NCBI RefSeq assembly: GCF_900095265.1
Contig: NZ_LT607651.1
Coordinates: 1 to 63,708 of the forward strand
Direction of reading: 5' to 3'
Length of the DNA: 63,708 nt
DNA from: Janthinobacterium sp. UMAB-56
GTDB taxonomy: Bacteria > Pseudomonadota > Gammaproteobacteria > Burkholderiales > Burkholderiaceae_D
Positions 23,975-33,523 of the stretch are shown here, piece by piece (the stretch's first letter is position 1; each line of letters starts with the position of its first letter). Position numbers and translations under genes: made by a program. The notes under the pieces are model-generated. The model worked only from the letters and a program-made list of their open reading frames with translations. It ran no database searches and was not told where the DNA came from.

Positions 23975-26541
23975 TAGATTTTCACCAGCTTCCAAGTGAT
24001 TTCAGTTGGACTGATATAGCCGTTCCCACTGACTGGGGTCCAGGTAAATCGAATGTATATCCGATTATCGAGAGGCAAGAGGGAGGCGCCATCATTGAGG
24101 CCATCACCAACAACAATAGACGCTTCGCCATAGCCATTGCAGCCACCGCGCCAGCTTTGGCCACCTGAAATCGTAGCATTGGCCAAAAAAGTGTCAGACG
24201 GGACGGTATGCCATGTAGACTCGAATGTGTGCCCGGTATCGATGTAAACAGTAAATGGACGATATTCGTTACCAGTCCATCCCACTACCCCTGGCGAAAT
24301 ATGCTCCACTCCATTCTTCACAAGATTCGGTGGCGACAAAATTCCGCGGGCAAAAGTACCTTTACCATCGGCGGTAATCCGTACAGCTCCCGCGCCAGCA
24401 TAGATAAACGGCATGCTCCCGGTAGCGTTAAAATCAATGAACGTCGTATTGGTCTCGTTTTGACCACGCCCGGCAATAATGGCCTTCGCCGTCAATGTCC
24501 CGGAAAAAGTTCCCTTTGCCCCCATCAGTTCACCACGAAAAGTTCCGCTATTCGCATAAAAATTCCCATTCCGGTCCAAAAGCCACCCCGTATCCCAGCC
24601 ATTCCAGTTGCTGCTGTAAATGTCGCCACCGATCTGGGCGTTTAAGATGGCGGCGTTGGCGATGTAAGTCGGCGAATTGGACGGCGTGATCTGGCCATAA
24701 AGATTATCTCCAAACCTCGCTCCTGGGCCATCAGCCCAAGCCGATGGCACCGTCTGCGCAACAAGCGCCACGCCGAAGTACCACGACGAGGTAAAAAGGT
24801 AGGCATCGACGGCACCCTTGCCAACAAGCACGCCGCGTACAGACGCGTAAGCGGCCCCTGCCGGCGCCACAGCAAATACGACGGATCTTGGCCACACGCT
24901 CAAGGGGCCTGTAGTCGACACGTCGTCCACAGCGTTCCCACCCATCTCCGTTATATACGTGTCTGCGGCGTCGTAAAAGGCAACATTCGCCGCGCCCTTG
25001 CAGCGGTGGGTAGTCATGTAGATGCTGAACTCGTAGCGCACGCCGGAAATCACCGGAAATTTTCGGAATGCGCCAGTCTGCCTCGGGGTCATAATAGCCA
25101 CGGCGTCTACTGGAACGGTCCCAGGACAGCGCATGTATACGCCACCGGCGCCGGTCGGCCGGTAGAGCTCAGGACTTTCAATGACAGCGGTTAGCGCCGG
25201 GGCGAAGGAATACTCCAAGCCGAAGCCCCCGACAGTGCCAGGGTATGGGCCGGAATTGCTGATCAGATTGCCCGCGCCTATCCCTGCATTCATATAGTTG
25301 GACGTCAATGGCGTACCAGCGCTGAGAATAATCTTGCCAGTTGAATCCTTGATGCTCAGGCCGCGCGCATCAATCTTTTCTGCTGTAACGGAGTCTGCAG
25401 CCAGTGCTTGGGTGGCCACCGACCCATCCACCAGCAAATTCCCGTTCAACACCGTGCCAAGCGCCAGCCATACACCGCTCTCAAAAAACTTCGTCACCGC
25501 ATGCGTCGCGTCATACAAGGTCACCACGTCGCGGTTGAGCGGTGCGCCATAACCGGCACGGCCCAGCTCATATACGGCCGAAGCATCCGACCAGGCCGAG
25601 TAGCCAGGCGCCGTCACCGTCACCGTGCCGCGCTGGCCAGTGGCGCCATCGGCAGCCAGGCGCGCAGCCGCAGCCCACTCTCCCGGCTGGATATCGTCGG
25701 TCGCCGCGCGCGAAGCGGCCGTGGCGCCCGATGTGAACAGATAGGCGCCGCCTGCAGTCGGCACCTGGACCGACCAGCCATTGTTCAGGCCAGTCAGCGC
25801 ACCGCTGGCAAACGTGAAGGTGCAGGCGGCCGAAGGCAGCGCCGGTGCTATATTGGTCGCGCCACGCTGGTAGATGCGCACGGGCGCCACGTTCAAGCCG
25901 TCGGTGCCGTCCTTGGCCAATTGCACCGCCGCCGACCACTCATTGGCGGCGATATTGTCCGTGGCATTGCGCGAGCTGGCCGACGCCACGCGCACATACA
26001 GCGGCGCCGTGCCAGCCGGGATATTTTTCGACCAGCCATTGGCCAGGTCATTGCCGGCAGGTGTCGTGATGGCCGCCGTGGCGAAGGTGTAGATCACGTC
26101 GCCGGGCGAGTCCGCAGGTGCCGCAGCCGCACGCTTGTAGGCGAAGGCCTGGCCCGTGTTCAATCCAGCCAGGCCCGTCTCGCCGGCAACGCCGTCGAAG
26201 ACCTTGCTGACCATGTAATTGGCGAGGTAATCGACGCCAAATTCACGGATGCGTGCCTGCACCAGCGCCGTATCGGTCGTCATGCTGGCAAAATCGACCG
26301 TGGCCACGTTGCCGTTGACCCGCAACGCCGTGCCGGCGGATACGGAAAAGACGATATCGCCCACCACATTGACCGGCTTGGCGGTAATGGCTATCGAGCC
26401 GGGTGCTCCCTCGCCGGCGCTATTGACGCGAAAGACGGGCGTGCTGGCGGCCATCAGGATCGCCTTGCCATCGGCCGTCGTGCTGAAGCGCTCCGCTGTC
26501 GCCTGCAGCAGCGTATCGCGTTCCCCCACTATGGCGCTCAT
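23974..26541 (-). CDS. tail tip/central fibre protein (J-like C-terminal region)
   Basis: An 855-residue protein. The first 200 residues contain QATAERFSTTADGKAILMAA and the MVSKVFDGVAGETGLAGLNT region. Three repeats of about 100 residues follow, each with an F(A)xGxLTG/NGW-type block and SRxATDxIxxxEW-type ending, then DGSVATQALAADSVTAEKID, which resembles the region before the fibre part of lambda J-like tip proteins. The C-terminal 400 residues are carbohydrate-binding-like beta structure. It overlaps both neighbours by four or fewer bases and is likely the host-recognition tip. Confidence 0.65.
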   Translation of the reverse strand: MSAIVGERDTLLQATAERFSTTADGKAILMAASTPVFRVNSAGEGAPGSIAITAKPVNVVGDIVFSVSAGTALRVNGNVATVDFASMTTDTALVQARIREFGVDYLANYMVSKVFDGVAGETGLAGLNTGQAFAYKRAAAAPADSPGDVIYTFATAAITTPAGNDLANGWSKNIPAGTAPLYVRVASASSRNATDNIAANEWSAAVQLAKDGTDGLNVAPVRIYQRGATNIAPALPSAACTFTFASGALTGLNNGWSVQVPTAGGAYLFTSGATAASRAATDDIQPGEWAAAARLAADGATGQRGTVTVTAPGYSAWSDASAVYELGRAGYGAPLNRDVVTLYDATHAVTKFFESGVWLALGTVLNGNLLVDGSVATQALAADSVTAEKIDARGLSIKDSTGKIILSAGTPLTSNYMNAGIGAGNLISNSGPYPGTVGGFGLEYSFAPALTAVIESPELYRPTGAGGVYMRCPGTVPVDAVAIMTPRQTGAFRKFPVISGVRYEFSIYMTTHRCKGAANVAFYDAADTYITEMGGNAVDDVSTTGPLSVWPRSVVFAVAPAGAAYASVRGVLVGKGAVDAYLFTSSWYFGVALVAQTVPSAWADGPGARFGDNLYGQITPSNSPTYIANAAILNAQIGGDIYSSNWNGWDTGWLLDRNGNFYANSGTFRGELMGAKGTFSGTLTAKAIIAGRGQNETNTTFIDFNATGSMPFIYAGAGAVRITADGKGTFARGILSPPNLVKNGVEHISPGVVGWTGNEYRPFTVYIDTGHTFESTWHTVPSDTFLANATISGGQSWRGGCNGYGEASIVVGDGLNDGASLLPLDNRIYIRFTWTPVSGNGYISPTEITWKLVKI

Positions 26542-28007
26542 GCCAGCACTCCCACCGTCACTCGGCCAGTCAGCCAGAAACGCGATAACATCACCACCAC
26601 GCCCGCCACGCCGTCCTGCAAACCAAAGCGTTCAGCGCGCAGGGTTACCGGCTGTCCCAGTTCCAGCATCATCATCTCGGGTTCTCCATCAAATTCATAA
26701 ATGGTGCGCGGCACCTTGCTCAAGGCCAGGCGCCGCTGCGCTTCCGCGCGGGCATCGGCGCGCGTCTTCAGGCACGTATCGATCTGCACCGGGTCATCGC
26801 TCAGCCGATAGCGCGCGCGCACCGCCTCGTCCACTACGGTCTCCGTCAGCCATTCCGTGGCGTACAAATCCGCGTGCGCGGGCGGAATGCTGGTCGTCAA
26901 GGCCGCCTGCAGCGTCCAGTTCCGGTCGAAGCCGATCTTCACGGCAGCCGTCACGGGCAGGCGCTGCGCTGGACGCAGCGAGCGCTCGCGCATCTGTTCC
27001 GGACCGACCGCCACCGGCACGCCGGCGGCCGGCAGTGCGATCTGCACCAGGCGCAACTGGCCGGTGCGCGACATGATCGCCTGGGCGCCCACGCTGGCCG
27101 CCAGTTGCTGGATGGCCTGCGCCTGGTTCGTGCGGTCCGCAACATACAGCCCCACCGGCTGCGGATGGGACGTGTCGAAGGCGGCCAGGTTGTCCAGGTC
27201 CAGGTCCGCCAGGGTAAAACGGTCAGCCGCCTTGCCGTAGGCGGTGGCAATGCGCTGTACCAGCGGGGCGATGCGCGGCGCATAACCGCCACCCTGGTCG
27301 CCCTGCACGCTGGCCGTGATCGTGGTGGAAAACGGATCGGTGGTCAGGTTGAAGCGGCCCGCCTGGTCATTCAAGGCCACGGCAACAGGCTTGCCGTTGG
27401 TGCGCACCTCGAACGTCGATTCGACCGCGCCGAGAAAACCGTATTCCAGGGTGGCGGGATTGGTCAGCAAGGGCGTCACGTTGTGGCACTCGCCAAACGG
27501 TATCGGCAGAATGGCGTCCTTGTTCGGCGTCGTGCCACCAAGCTTGGCTTCGGAGATCGGCGTATTCAGGCGCTGCAGCTTGTCGCGCAGTACCAGGTTG
27601 ACCGACTCGCGCCCCGCACTGGCCACGTCGGCGATGATGCCGTCGAAGACCAGCCGGAAGTCGGCACGCGGCCAGGAAGGATCGCCGGCCCAGGCCTTGA
27701 TCGGCCGGTTCATCCAGACATCATTCAGCCAGCCATCGAGCGCGCCATCGGCGTTATCGAGTTCGATATCGCCGCCCGACAGCCCCGCCTCGCCGGACAG
27801 GCTGACCTGTTCCGTGAAAGCCAGGCCGCCCTTGGCCAGCGGCTGGTACGCGGTATTCGCCGGCACCTCAACCGGCCCGGTGACGTAGGGTCGCGAAGCG
27901 ATATACCGCGTCACCTCGCTGCCAGCCACATTCACTTGCGCCTCGATCAGCACCATGCGGATGGCCGACGAGCTTTGCAGCCATTCCTGAAATTGCGCAT
28001 CGGTCAT
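26538..28007 (-). CDS. tail tip / baseplate hub-like protein
   Basis: A 489-residue protein directly after the tape measure. Blocks such as SLSGEAGLSGGDIELDNADG, FRLVFDGIIADVASAGRESV and ILPIPFGECHNVTPLL are reminiscent of siphovirus distal-tail or hub proteins. In compact tails one protein replaces the lambda M, L, K and I set. It overlaps the tape-measure stop and the next start (ATGA on both sides). Function is inferred mainly from position. Confidence 0.55.
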   Translation of the reverse strand: MTDAQFQEWLQSSSAIRMVLIEAQVNVAGSEVTRYIASRPYVTGPVEVPANTAYQPLAKGGLAFTEQVSLSGEAGLSGGDIELDNADGALDGWLNDVWMNRPIKAWAGDPSWPRADFRLVFDGIIADVASAGRESVNLVLRDKLQRLNTPISEAKLGGTTPNKDAILPIPFGECHNVTPLLTNPATLEYGFLGAVESTFEVRTNGKPVAVALNDQAGRFNLTTDPFSTTITASVQGDQGGGYAPRIAPLVQRIATAYGKAADRFTLADLDLDNLAAFDTSHPQPVGLYVADRTNQAQAIQQLAASVGAQAIMSRTGQLRLVQIALPAAGVPVAVGPEQMRERSLRPAQRLPVTAAVKIGFDRNWTLQAALTTSIPPAHADLYATEWLTETVVDEAVRARYRLSDDPVQIDTCLKTRADARAEAQRRLALSKVPRTIYEFDGEPEMMMLELGQPVTLRAERFGLQDGVAGVVVMLSRFWLTGRVTVGVLA

Positions 28008-31000
28008 GCGTATTCTCCTTTCACTGCATTGGCCCAGGCGGATGCCCTGGACGATTTGTCCACGCCATCGACCACCGTCCTGGCGGCGTTGGCGTTCGAT
28101 TCAAAGGTAGCCTGGATGGTGGCGCCCGTTTGCGCCCGCTGGTCGGCACGCAAGCCTTCCAGTTCCACGCGCATGGCCTGGTTGTCTTCGCGCAGGCCGC
28201 GGATTTCGGCCACCAGTACGTCGGAGCCGACATTCGCCGCCGACGAGTAGCGCACGGGATCGAAGACGGCCGCTGCAACAGGGGAAGTCATCGCAGCCAG
28301 TGCTGCGACCACGGGAGGATTACTGAGTTGCACACCCAGATCCGCCGCACCGCCCATCACCGCCCGCAGGCCGGCAATGGCTTGCACCACCGTCAGCACG
28401 CTGTCGTTAATCGTGATCAAGCCCGATACTTGGGCATTGAGTGCGTCCAGGCTGGCCTGCTGCATGTCAACCTGCGCGGCCGCCCATTTCAACGCTTCCT
28501 TGTTCGCCTCCACCACGCGGGCATAGTCCGCCGCATAACGGGCATCGGAAGCGTTGACCACTTGCGATGCCGTCAAAAACGCCTGTTCGGCGGCAGACAG
28601 CCCTGATTGCGCCGTCGCGTCGCCCGCATTCGCGGCCGCCAGCGTCTTCTCGAACTGGGTGCGCGCCTCCGCATATTTCTGCTCCGGCGTCAGCGTCGAC
28701 TGTGCACCCAGCGCCATGCTGGAGTTCAGGCCGTTCAAGGTCGTCACCCACGATTTCGACTTCTCCAGCGCCGATTTGGCCGACGCCGATTCCGTCTCGT
28801 AGGCTTTGGCCAGCGCATCCTTCGCGCTGGTCACCGCCTTGACTGCCTGGATCTGGTCGAACAGTCCGCGATTAGCGTCGGCAATGCCGGCGCGCTGGCT
28901 TGCCAGCAGCTCGGCCGAGCTCTTTGTCAGCTCGTTCAGTTGCTGCTGCAGATCCTTGCGTTCGCTGGCGATTTCACTGGCCGTCTTGCTCACTTCGGCC
29001 AGCTCGCCCGTGGCGGCGGCCAGGTCGGCGGCATAATCGGCAGCTGTCTTGAACGGCTCGGCAAGGGCCAACAGGGACGCGTACAGCTCGGCAGCCCCAT
29101 CCCGGCCCGTTGCCACACCATCGGCGGCCGCCAGCACGGCAGCCTTGAAGCCATCCATGGTCGTCACTCCAGCCAGGCCCAGTTTTCCCATGGCATCATT
29201 GACCGACTTGGTAATCGGTGCCAGGCGTTCCGCCTCGGTGAGGAAGTTTTCCACGAAAAAACCCGTGCCACTGGTCAGCTTGTCGATGCCGCCAGCCGCT
29301 TCGATCAGATGTTCGCTCAACTTCACCGCGCCCAAGCCTGTCGTATTGAACGACTTGCCCAGCACCGCCAGCACATCCGTCACTTGCATGTAGTTATTCG
29401 CAACGCGCGCCAAGGTTTCCAGATATCCCTCGCCGACTTTCTGGTACTGTTCCAAGCCGCCCACGCCAAACTTGGCCATGTCATCGCCCAGCTTGGAGAA
29501 TGCAGCTTCCAGCGCCTTCTGGATTTCGTCGCCTTTCAGGTCTTTCAGCGAGATCTTGCCCAGGTCGACCACGAAGGACTTCAGCCGCGCGTTGAAGGCG
29601 TCACCGCCCATTCCCAGCATGCCAGCGGCCGCCTTCACGGTGTCGGACAGGCCGAGAATGACTTTACTGAATTGGTCGTTCGCTTCGCGGTCAAGGCCAC
29701 TCAAGGCCGTACGTTTCTTGTCACTGGAAAACCAGCCGCCCGACGTCTTGGTATCCGTGTACTGACTGGCCGATACGCCGCCCGTCTGAATGCTGTCCAA
29801 CGAAGCCTTGTTCAGTATCAGACCTGTGTCGATCGTCGTCGTTTTACCGCCGAAGATGGAACCAAGGATGCCACCCGTGATTTTCCCGACCAGCCCCCCC
29901 GTCAGCTTATCGAGCGCCAGGCCAATGACGCCACCCGTGATTGCAACGGCAAGAGTAGAAGAACCAAATGCAGCCGCGCTACCCTTGCTATCGGCTGCCA
30001 TTGCGCCGGTCACGCCGGAATTACGCACCAACAATCCGCCCAAGCCACCAATGCCCGCCACCACCTGGCGCAGCGAATAGGCCATCGATGCCGAATACGC
30101 CAGCCCCAGTCCGGAGTTCTTCTCCATGATTTCCAGTGACTTCGCGATCGAATTACTCTTTGCGCTGGAATCTCCCAAAACCGTACCCGTGCCGGTGGCC
30201 GCCTGCCGGTCCTTGGCAGTGGTATCGGCACCACCGCCGCCGGAAACGGCAACGCCGATTGCCAGCAGCATGCCTGCCACCATCGCGAATGCACCGATAT
30301 TAGCGGGGAACGGCGCAGCCAGGGCCGATGCCAGCGCCGATACGCCATAAGCGCTGGACTTCGCCGTTTCTGCGGCAGTTACCGGTCCGACCGATGCCGC
30401 CGCGCCAGCGACTTCCGCCGTCGTCGCGGCAGTTTTTGCCGTCGTCACCAGGGTGATACTTGTCAACTTTTCAAGTAGCGACTTGGCATTCATGGCCAAT
30501 TCATAGGCGCGAAAGCCCTTTTCCACCTTTTCCATGATTTCATATCCGGCCGACTTCTCTTTGAAAAAGCCCTTCGCGGCAGTCGCCATGTCGTGATACT
30601 GCTTGACCGTGGCCTTTTTTTTGTTTTCCTGCGCCTTTTCTTGTCCTTTTTCCGATGGATCGTCCTTCAGTTCCTTGGCAAAGTTGAAGTCGATATCCTC
30701 TTGCGCCTTGCCGAAACCGACCATGGCAACAGTCATTTTCCCGATGACTCCGCCAACATTGCCAAAGGCTTTCTCCAGTTTTGTCGCCAGTTCACCGGCA
30801 AATTCACCTGCCTCCTTCCACTCCGCCTCGCTATATTTGCGCGTGGGTGCCGCCGGCGCCGCCTTTGCCTTGGCATCAGCCGCCTCTTTGCCGGCGTTGT
30901 CGAGTTTGTCCTGGCGCTGCTCTTCAAACGCAAAAGCGCCATATTTGGCGCCTGCGCCGGCTGTGGCAGCGCTACCTGCGGCTCGGAAATCCACCAGCCG

Positions 31001-31282
31001 GGTATAGGCATTGCCCAGGCCATTGACCACCTTGATGGCATCGGCCAGCGACTTCGCCTCGCCGGCATTCCATGTCCCCAGGGCCTTCGAGGCGGCGGTA
31101 ACATCGCGTGCCTGCTCGGCCTGAGCGCGCAGCAACAGCGCCGACGCTTCCGCCTCAGTATTGGCTGACCTCAAGCCCTCGGCCGCAGCCAGGCTGGCTT
31201 CGCTGATTGCTTTCAGTACTTGCACCGTATCCGTTGCCTTCGTCGAATCGATGACAAGTTTTAATTCCGTTATCTCTGGCAT
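28004..31282 (-). CDS. tail tape measure protein
   Basis: A 1092-residue protein, rich in Ala, Lys and Glu, with long coiled-coil stretches at both ends and glycine-rich hydrophobic segments in the middle (PFPANIGAFAMVAGMLLAIG; AVAITGGVIGLALDKLTGGL). This is the usual form of phage tape measures, which set tail length and occupy the tube. ATG at about 31282 (MPEITELKLVIDSTKA) is preferred over the upstream start, which lies within a hairpin. Position after the frameshifting chaperones fits exactly. By the general rule of about 0.15 nm per residue the tail would be of the order of 160 nm. Confidence 0.9.
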   Translation of the reverse strand: MPEITELKLVIDSTKATDTVQVLKAISEASLAAAEGLRSANTEAEASALLLRAQAEQARDVTAASKALGTWNAGEAKSLADAIKVVNGLGNAYTRLVDFRAAGSAATAGAGAKYGAFAFEEQRQDKLDNAGKEAADAKAKAAPAAPTRKYSEAEWKEAGEFAGELATKLEKAFGNVGGVIGKMTVAMVGFGKAQEDIDFNFAKELKDDPSEKGQEKAQENKKKATVKQYHDMATAAKGFFKEKSAGYEIMEKVEKGFRAYELAMNAKSLLEKLTSITLVTTAKTAATTAEVAGAAASVGPVTAAETAKSSAYGVSALASALAAPFPANIGAFAMVAGMLLAIGVAVSGGGGADTTAKDRQAATGTGTVLGDSSAKSNSIAKSLEIMEKNSGLGLAYSASMAYSLRQVVAGIGGLGGLLVRNSGVTGAMAADSKGSAAAFGSSTLAVAITGGVIGLALDKLTGGLVGKITGGILGSIFGGKTTTIDTGLILNKASLDSIQTGGVSASQYTDTKTSGGWFSSDKKRTALSGLDREANDQFSKVILGLSDTVKAAAGMLGMGGDAFNARLKSFVVDLGKISLKDLKGDEIQKALEAAFSKLGDDMAKFGVGGLEQYQKVGEGYLETLARVANNYMQVTDVLAVLGKSFNTTGLGAVKLSEHLIEAAGGIDKLTSGTGFFVENFLTEAERLAPITKSVNDAMGKLGLAGVTTMDGFKAAVLAAADGVATGRDGAAELYASLLALAEPFKTAADYAADLAAATGELAEVSKTASEIASERKDLQQQLNELTKSSAELLASQRAGIADANRGLFDQIQAVKAVTSAKDALAKAYETESASAKSALEKSKSWVTTLNGLNSSMALGAQSTLTPEQKYAEARTQFEKTLAAANAGDATAQSGLSAAEQAFLTASQVVNASDARYAADYARVVEANKEALKWAAAQVDMQQASLDALNAQVSGLITINDSVLTVVQAIAGLRAVMGGAADLGVQLSNPPVVAALAAMTSPVAAAVFDPVRYSSAANVGSDVLVAEIRGLREDNQAMRVELEGLRADQRAQTGATIQATFESNANAARTVVDGVDKSSRASAWANAVKGEYA

Positions 31283-31288
31283 GGTTGG

Positions 31289-31318
31289 CCCATAAAAAAG
31301 GCCGCGCATGGCGGCCGG
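31289..31318 (-). terminator. intrinsic terminator-like hairpin before tape measure
   Basis: GGCCGC-CATGC-GCGGCC followed by six T on the minus strand, in the gap between the chaperone fusion and the tape measure. Coordinates are good to a few bases. Confidence 0.65.
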
Positions 31319-31333
31319 GTTGGAAAATGCGGG

Positions 31334-32121
31334 TCAGCCCGCCGCATGCTGGTGCGACAGGAACAGCGCGTCGAGCTGGTCCAGCAGCTGGTGCTCGAAC
31401 GGCTCGATGGCGATGGCGTGGCGCGCTTGCCAGGCGAGGATTTCCGTGCTGGCGATGGGGTTGACGGCCATGCCGTTCTGCCGCTTGCGGTTCAATTGCG
31501 CGAACCACTCCCACACGTGGGCCAGCTCGAACGGCATGGGGGGGGCCGCCTCTTCTGGCGGCGCGCGGTACAGGGGATGGCGCCGGGCCGCATCGATATG
31601 CTCGCCCTTGGCATGACCATCGGCCGCGCGCGCGCCGCGCTCGAACTGGTGCCCGGCGTAGCGCAGCAGGCTGGCCGTCAGAGTTTCAAAAAATTCGACT
31701 CGTTTTCCAGCGCCGTGGTGACCTTTTCCTGCCAGGTCGGGTATTTTTCAAAGGCCGCTTCCAGCAGCGCCGGATCGAGCGGCACGGGTGCACCGTTGCT
31801 GGTGAAGCCATACCAACCCATGACCACGGCCAGCGCCAGGCGCTTCTGGTTACCGTCGATGGCTTGCACCAGCAATTCGGCGCCTTCATCGGTGGAAGCG
31901 TCGATGGCCGTCTTGCGGCGAGCCGATTTCTTGTAGCCTTCTGCGCGCACGGCGTTGTTGGCCAAGCGATACTGCTCGCTGTTCTTGCCGACGATGGTCA
32001 AACCGGCTACCGCTTCGCCGTCCGCGTCGAAGATGACGGGCACGTCGAACGTGACGGGAGCGGCCACCGCGTTGATGTTGCCGATGTCGAAACCTGCCTG
32101 GATTTTTTGTGCGTTGTTCAT
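31334..32121 (-). CDS. tail assembly chaperone fusion (gpGT-like) by -1 frameshift
   Basis: Reading 32121 to 31687, slipping back one base and continuing 31687 to 31334 gives a 262-residue product. After the slip the sequence runs FETLTASLLRYAGHQFERGA and ends with DALFLSHQHAAG. The extension has no convincing start of its own near its beginning; the first in-frame ATG (31537) would give only 67 residues. This copies the lambda G/GT arrangement, in which both proteins are needed in a fixed ratio and only the fusion contacts tail tube protein. Confidence 0.75.
31678..32121 (-). CDS. tail assembly chaperone (gpG-like)
   Basis: A 147-residue protein between tail tube and tape measure, the standard place of the lambda G chaperone. 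It starts MNNAQKIQAGFDIGNINAVA and ends in NESNFLKL. The sequence is acidic to neutral, with a central basic patch (YKKSARRK). ATG at 32121 is preferred over a start at 32178, which would place the N-terminus in a terminator hairpin. A slippery heptamer near the 3' end makes a longer fusion possible. These chaperones coat the tape measure before tube assembly. Confidence 0.8.
   Translation of the reverse strand: MNNAQKIQAGFDIGNINAVAAPVTFDVPVIFDADGEAVAGLTIVGKNSEQYRLANNAVRAEGYKKSARRKTAIDASTDEGAELLVQAIDGNQKRLALAVVMGWYGFTSNGAPVPLDPALLEAAFEKYPTWQEKVTTALENESNFLKL
31687..31693 (-). promoter_or_regulatory. slippery site for programmed -1 ribosomal frameshift
   Basis: T-TTT-TTG in the zero frame (AAT TTT TTG AAA CTC TGA) is an X-XXY-YYZ heptamer, nine codons or fewer before the end of the gpG-like gene. 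A -1 shift reads TTT TTT GAA ACT CTG and enters the open frame that ends at 31334. Confidence 0.8.
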
Positions 32122-32161
32122 GTGTGCTGCTTTCTGGATGAGTTCAAATGGGGTAAAAGGT

Positions 32162-32185
32162 AAAAAGGCCGCCATCACGGCGGCC
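32162..32185 (-). terminator. intrinsic terminator-like hairpin between tail tube and chaperone
   Basis: GGCCGCC-GTGAT-GGCGGCC followed by five T on the minus strand, 40 bp before the chaperone start. A partial terminator here would lower chaperone and tape-measure synthesis relative to the abundant tube protein. Confidence 0.75.
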
Positions 32186-32205
32186 CCAGTGCAAATGTCA
32201 GCCGC

Positions 32206-33411
32206 TTACAGCGCGCTGTCCTGGATGCTCAAGGTTGTCGCCTCGTGCTGGGCGTCGGTGCCCTTGTAACGCAGGACGTCGAAGGCGCAGGTGACGATCT
32301 TGTTTTTCTCGCCGTCGTCGATCTTGGCCGACGTGATCTTGATGCGGCCCATGGCCAGCGCCAGCACGTCGGCGGTCGGCGCCGTGCCCGACGCCATGGC
32401 GTAAGCCAGCGGGATTTCCGTCTCGGACTTGAAGTAGTCAAGATAGGTGGCGTCCTGCAGCAGCACCGTGAACTGGCCCGAGCCCATCACCTTGCCGCGC
32501 GAGGCTGCCGTGGCGTACTTCGAGCCGATCACCGGATCGACCTTGACCTGGCCGTCCAGCGAGACCGACATGCCGGTGCAGATCTGCGAAGGGATGCCGT
32601 TCACCGACAGCATGGCCGTGGCGCCCGAAAACTTGCCGGAGCCAGGCGCGGACAGCGGCGCGGGGAAGTACGGCACGGCGGTGGTCGGGCCTTCCGCCTT
32701 GCCCATCAGGGTGAAGTCCAGGCTGGTGATGCCGTTCGGCTGCACGGCAATATCCATCTTGCTGACCAGTTGGTCGACGAAGCTGCGGTGCATGCCAATC
32801 TTCGGGTCCTGCACTTCGGCCGTGAACCAGTCGGTGGTATGTCCCGTCAACGGGGTAAAACTGCGCTTGCCCACTGCCGCCACGCCGACCGAGTCGCCGG
32901 CCGCCTTGACGATCATGGCCGAACCATCCATGAACTGGCCATTCAGATTGGTCGCCGTCACCGAGGTGACGAAAAAGTTCTTCGCGTTGTTGGCGGCGGC
33001 CGGTGCCGTCATGCCGGTGATGCGCACCACGCTGCCGGCGCGGAAGCCTTCACTCAGCCAGGAGCCGGCGCTGCGCGTCAGGCCGGAGGCTGCCGCCGCG
33101 ATGGTGGTTTGCGCAGCAGCCACGCCGCCCGCCGTGAAGTCGCGGCGCAGCAGCGCAGCCATCAGCGGCGCATACGTGCCGCACGCCGCTTCGGCCTTGA
33201 TGGCTCCCGTGGTGCGGAAGTTGCCCAGGCGGGTATCGCCCTGCTGCTGGCTGGCGTCGATTTCGGCGCTCGCGTATTTGTCCGCTTCCGTGTCGAAGGT
33301 GGCCGTGACGCGGGGATAAATCTGGCCGCCGCCGGCGGCGGCCTTGCTGCCTTCCGCGCTTTGTTTGCTGATAACGATCAAGCTGTCGATGCCGTTTGCT
33401 GTCGATGCCAT
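32206..33411 (-). CDS. major tail tube protein
   Basis: A 401-residue protein, first of the tail structural genes. It starts MASTANGIDSLIVISKQSAE and holds regularly spaced beta-rich stretches (DPKIGMHRSFVDQLVSKMDI; GITSLDFTLMGKAEGPTTAV; ATAASRGKVMGSGQFTVLLQ) as in siphovirus and Burkholderia phage tube proteins. It is longer than lambda V, so an extra surface domain is likely. No sheath gene follows, so the tail is non-contractile. ATG at 33411 lies 24 bp after a strong hairpin. Confidence 0.8.
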   Translation of the reverse strand: MASTANGIDSLIVISKQSAEGSKAAAGGGQIYPRVTATFDTEADKYASAEIDASQQQGDTRLGNFRTTGAIKAEAACGTYAPLMAALLRRDFTAGGVAAAQTTIAAAASGLTRSAGSWLSEGFRAGSVVRITGMTAPAAANNAKNFFVTSVTATNLNGQFMDGSAMIVKAAGDSVGVAAVGKRSFTPLTGHTTDWFTAEVQDPKIGMHRSFVDQLVSKMDIAVQPNGITSLDFTLMGKAEGPTTAVPYFPAPLSAPGSGKFSGATAMLSVNGIPSQICTGMSVSLDGQVKVDPVIGSKYATAASRGKVMGSGQFTVLLQDATYLDYFKSETEIPLAYAMASGTAPTADVLALAMGRIKITSAKIDDGEKNKIVTCAFDVLRYKGTDAQHEATTLSIQDSAL

Positions 33412-33434
33412 AGTTGTAAAACCTTTCGTGGGAT

Positions 33435-33460
33435 AAAAAAAGACCGCCAGAGGCGGTCTT
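33435..33460 (-). terminator. strong intrinsic terminator upstream of tail tube gene
   Basis: AAGACCGCC-TCT-GGCGGTCTT followed by a T run on the minus strand, 24 bp before the tail tube start. As it lies between the regulators and the structural genes, transcription of the tail operon must read through it, unless a separate promoter exists in the few bases after it. Confidence 0.85.
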
Positions 33461-33495
33461 GGGGAAGAAACTGCGAATAATCAGGAACACAAATG

Positions 33496-33523
33496 AAAAA
33501 CCCGCGCGCGGTGAGGCGGCGGG
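33496..33523 (-). terminator. second, weaker hairpin upstream of tail tube gene
   Basis: CCCGC ... GCGGG arms with T5 following on the minus strand. It stands about 40 bp ahead of the stronger hairpin, giving a tandem arrangement. The rest of the 33412-33760 gap holds no gene. Confidence 0.5.

Noticed and set aside
25408..28250. Plus-strand frames of 430 and 458 codons over the tail tip genes
   Set aside because: Arg/Gly/His-rich antisense shadows; the minus strand has overlapping, coupled tail genes.
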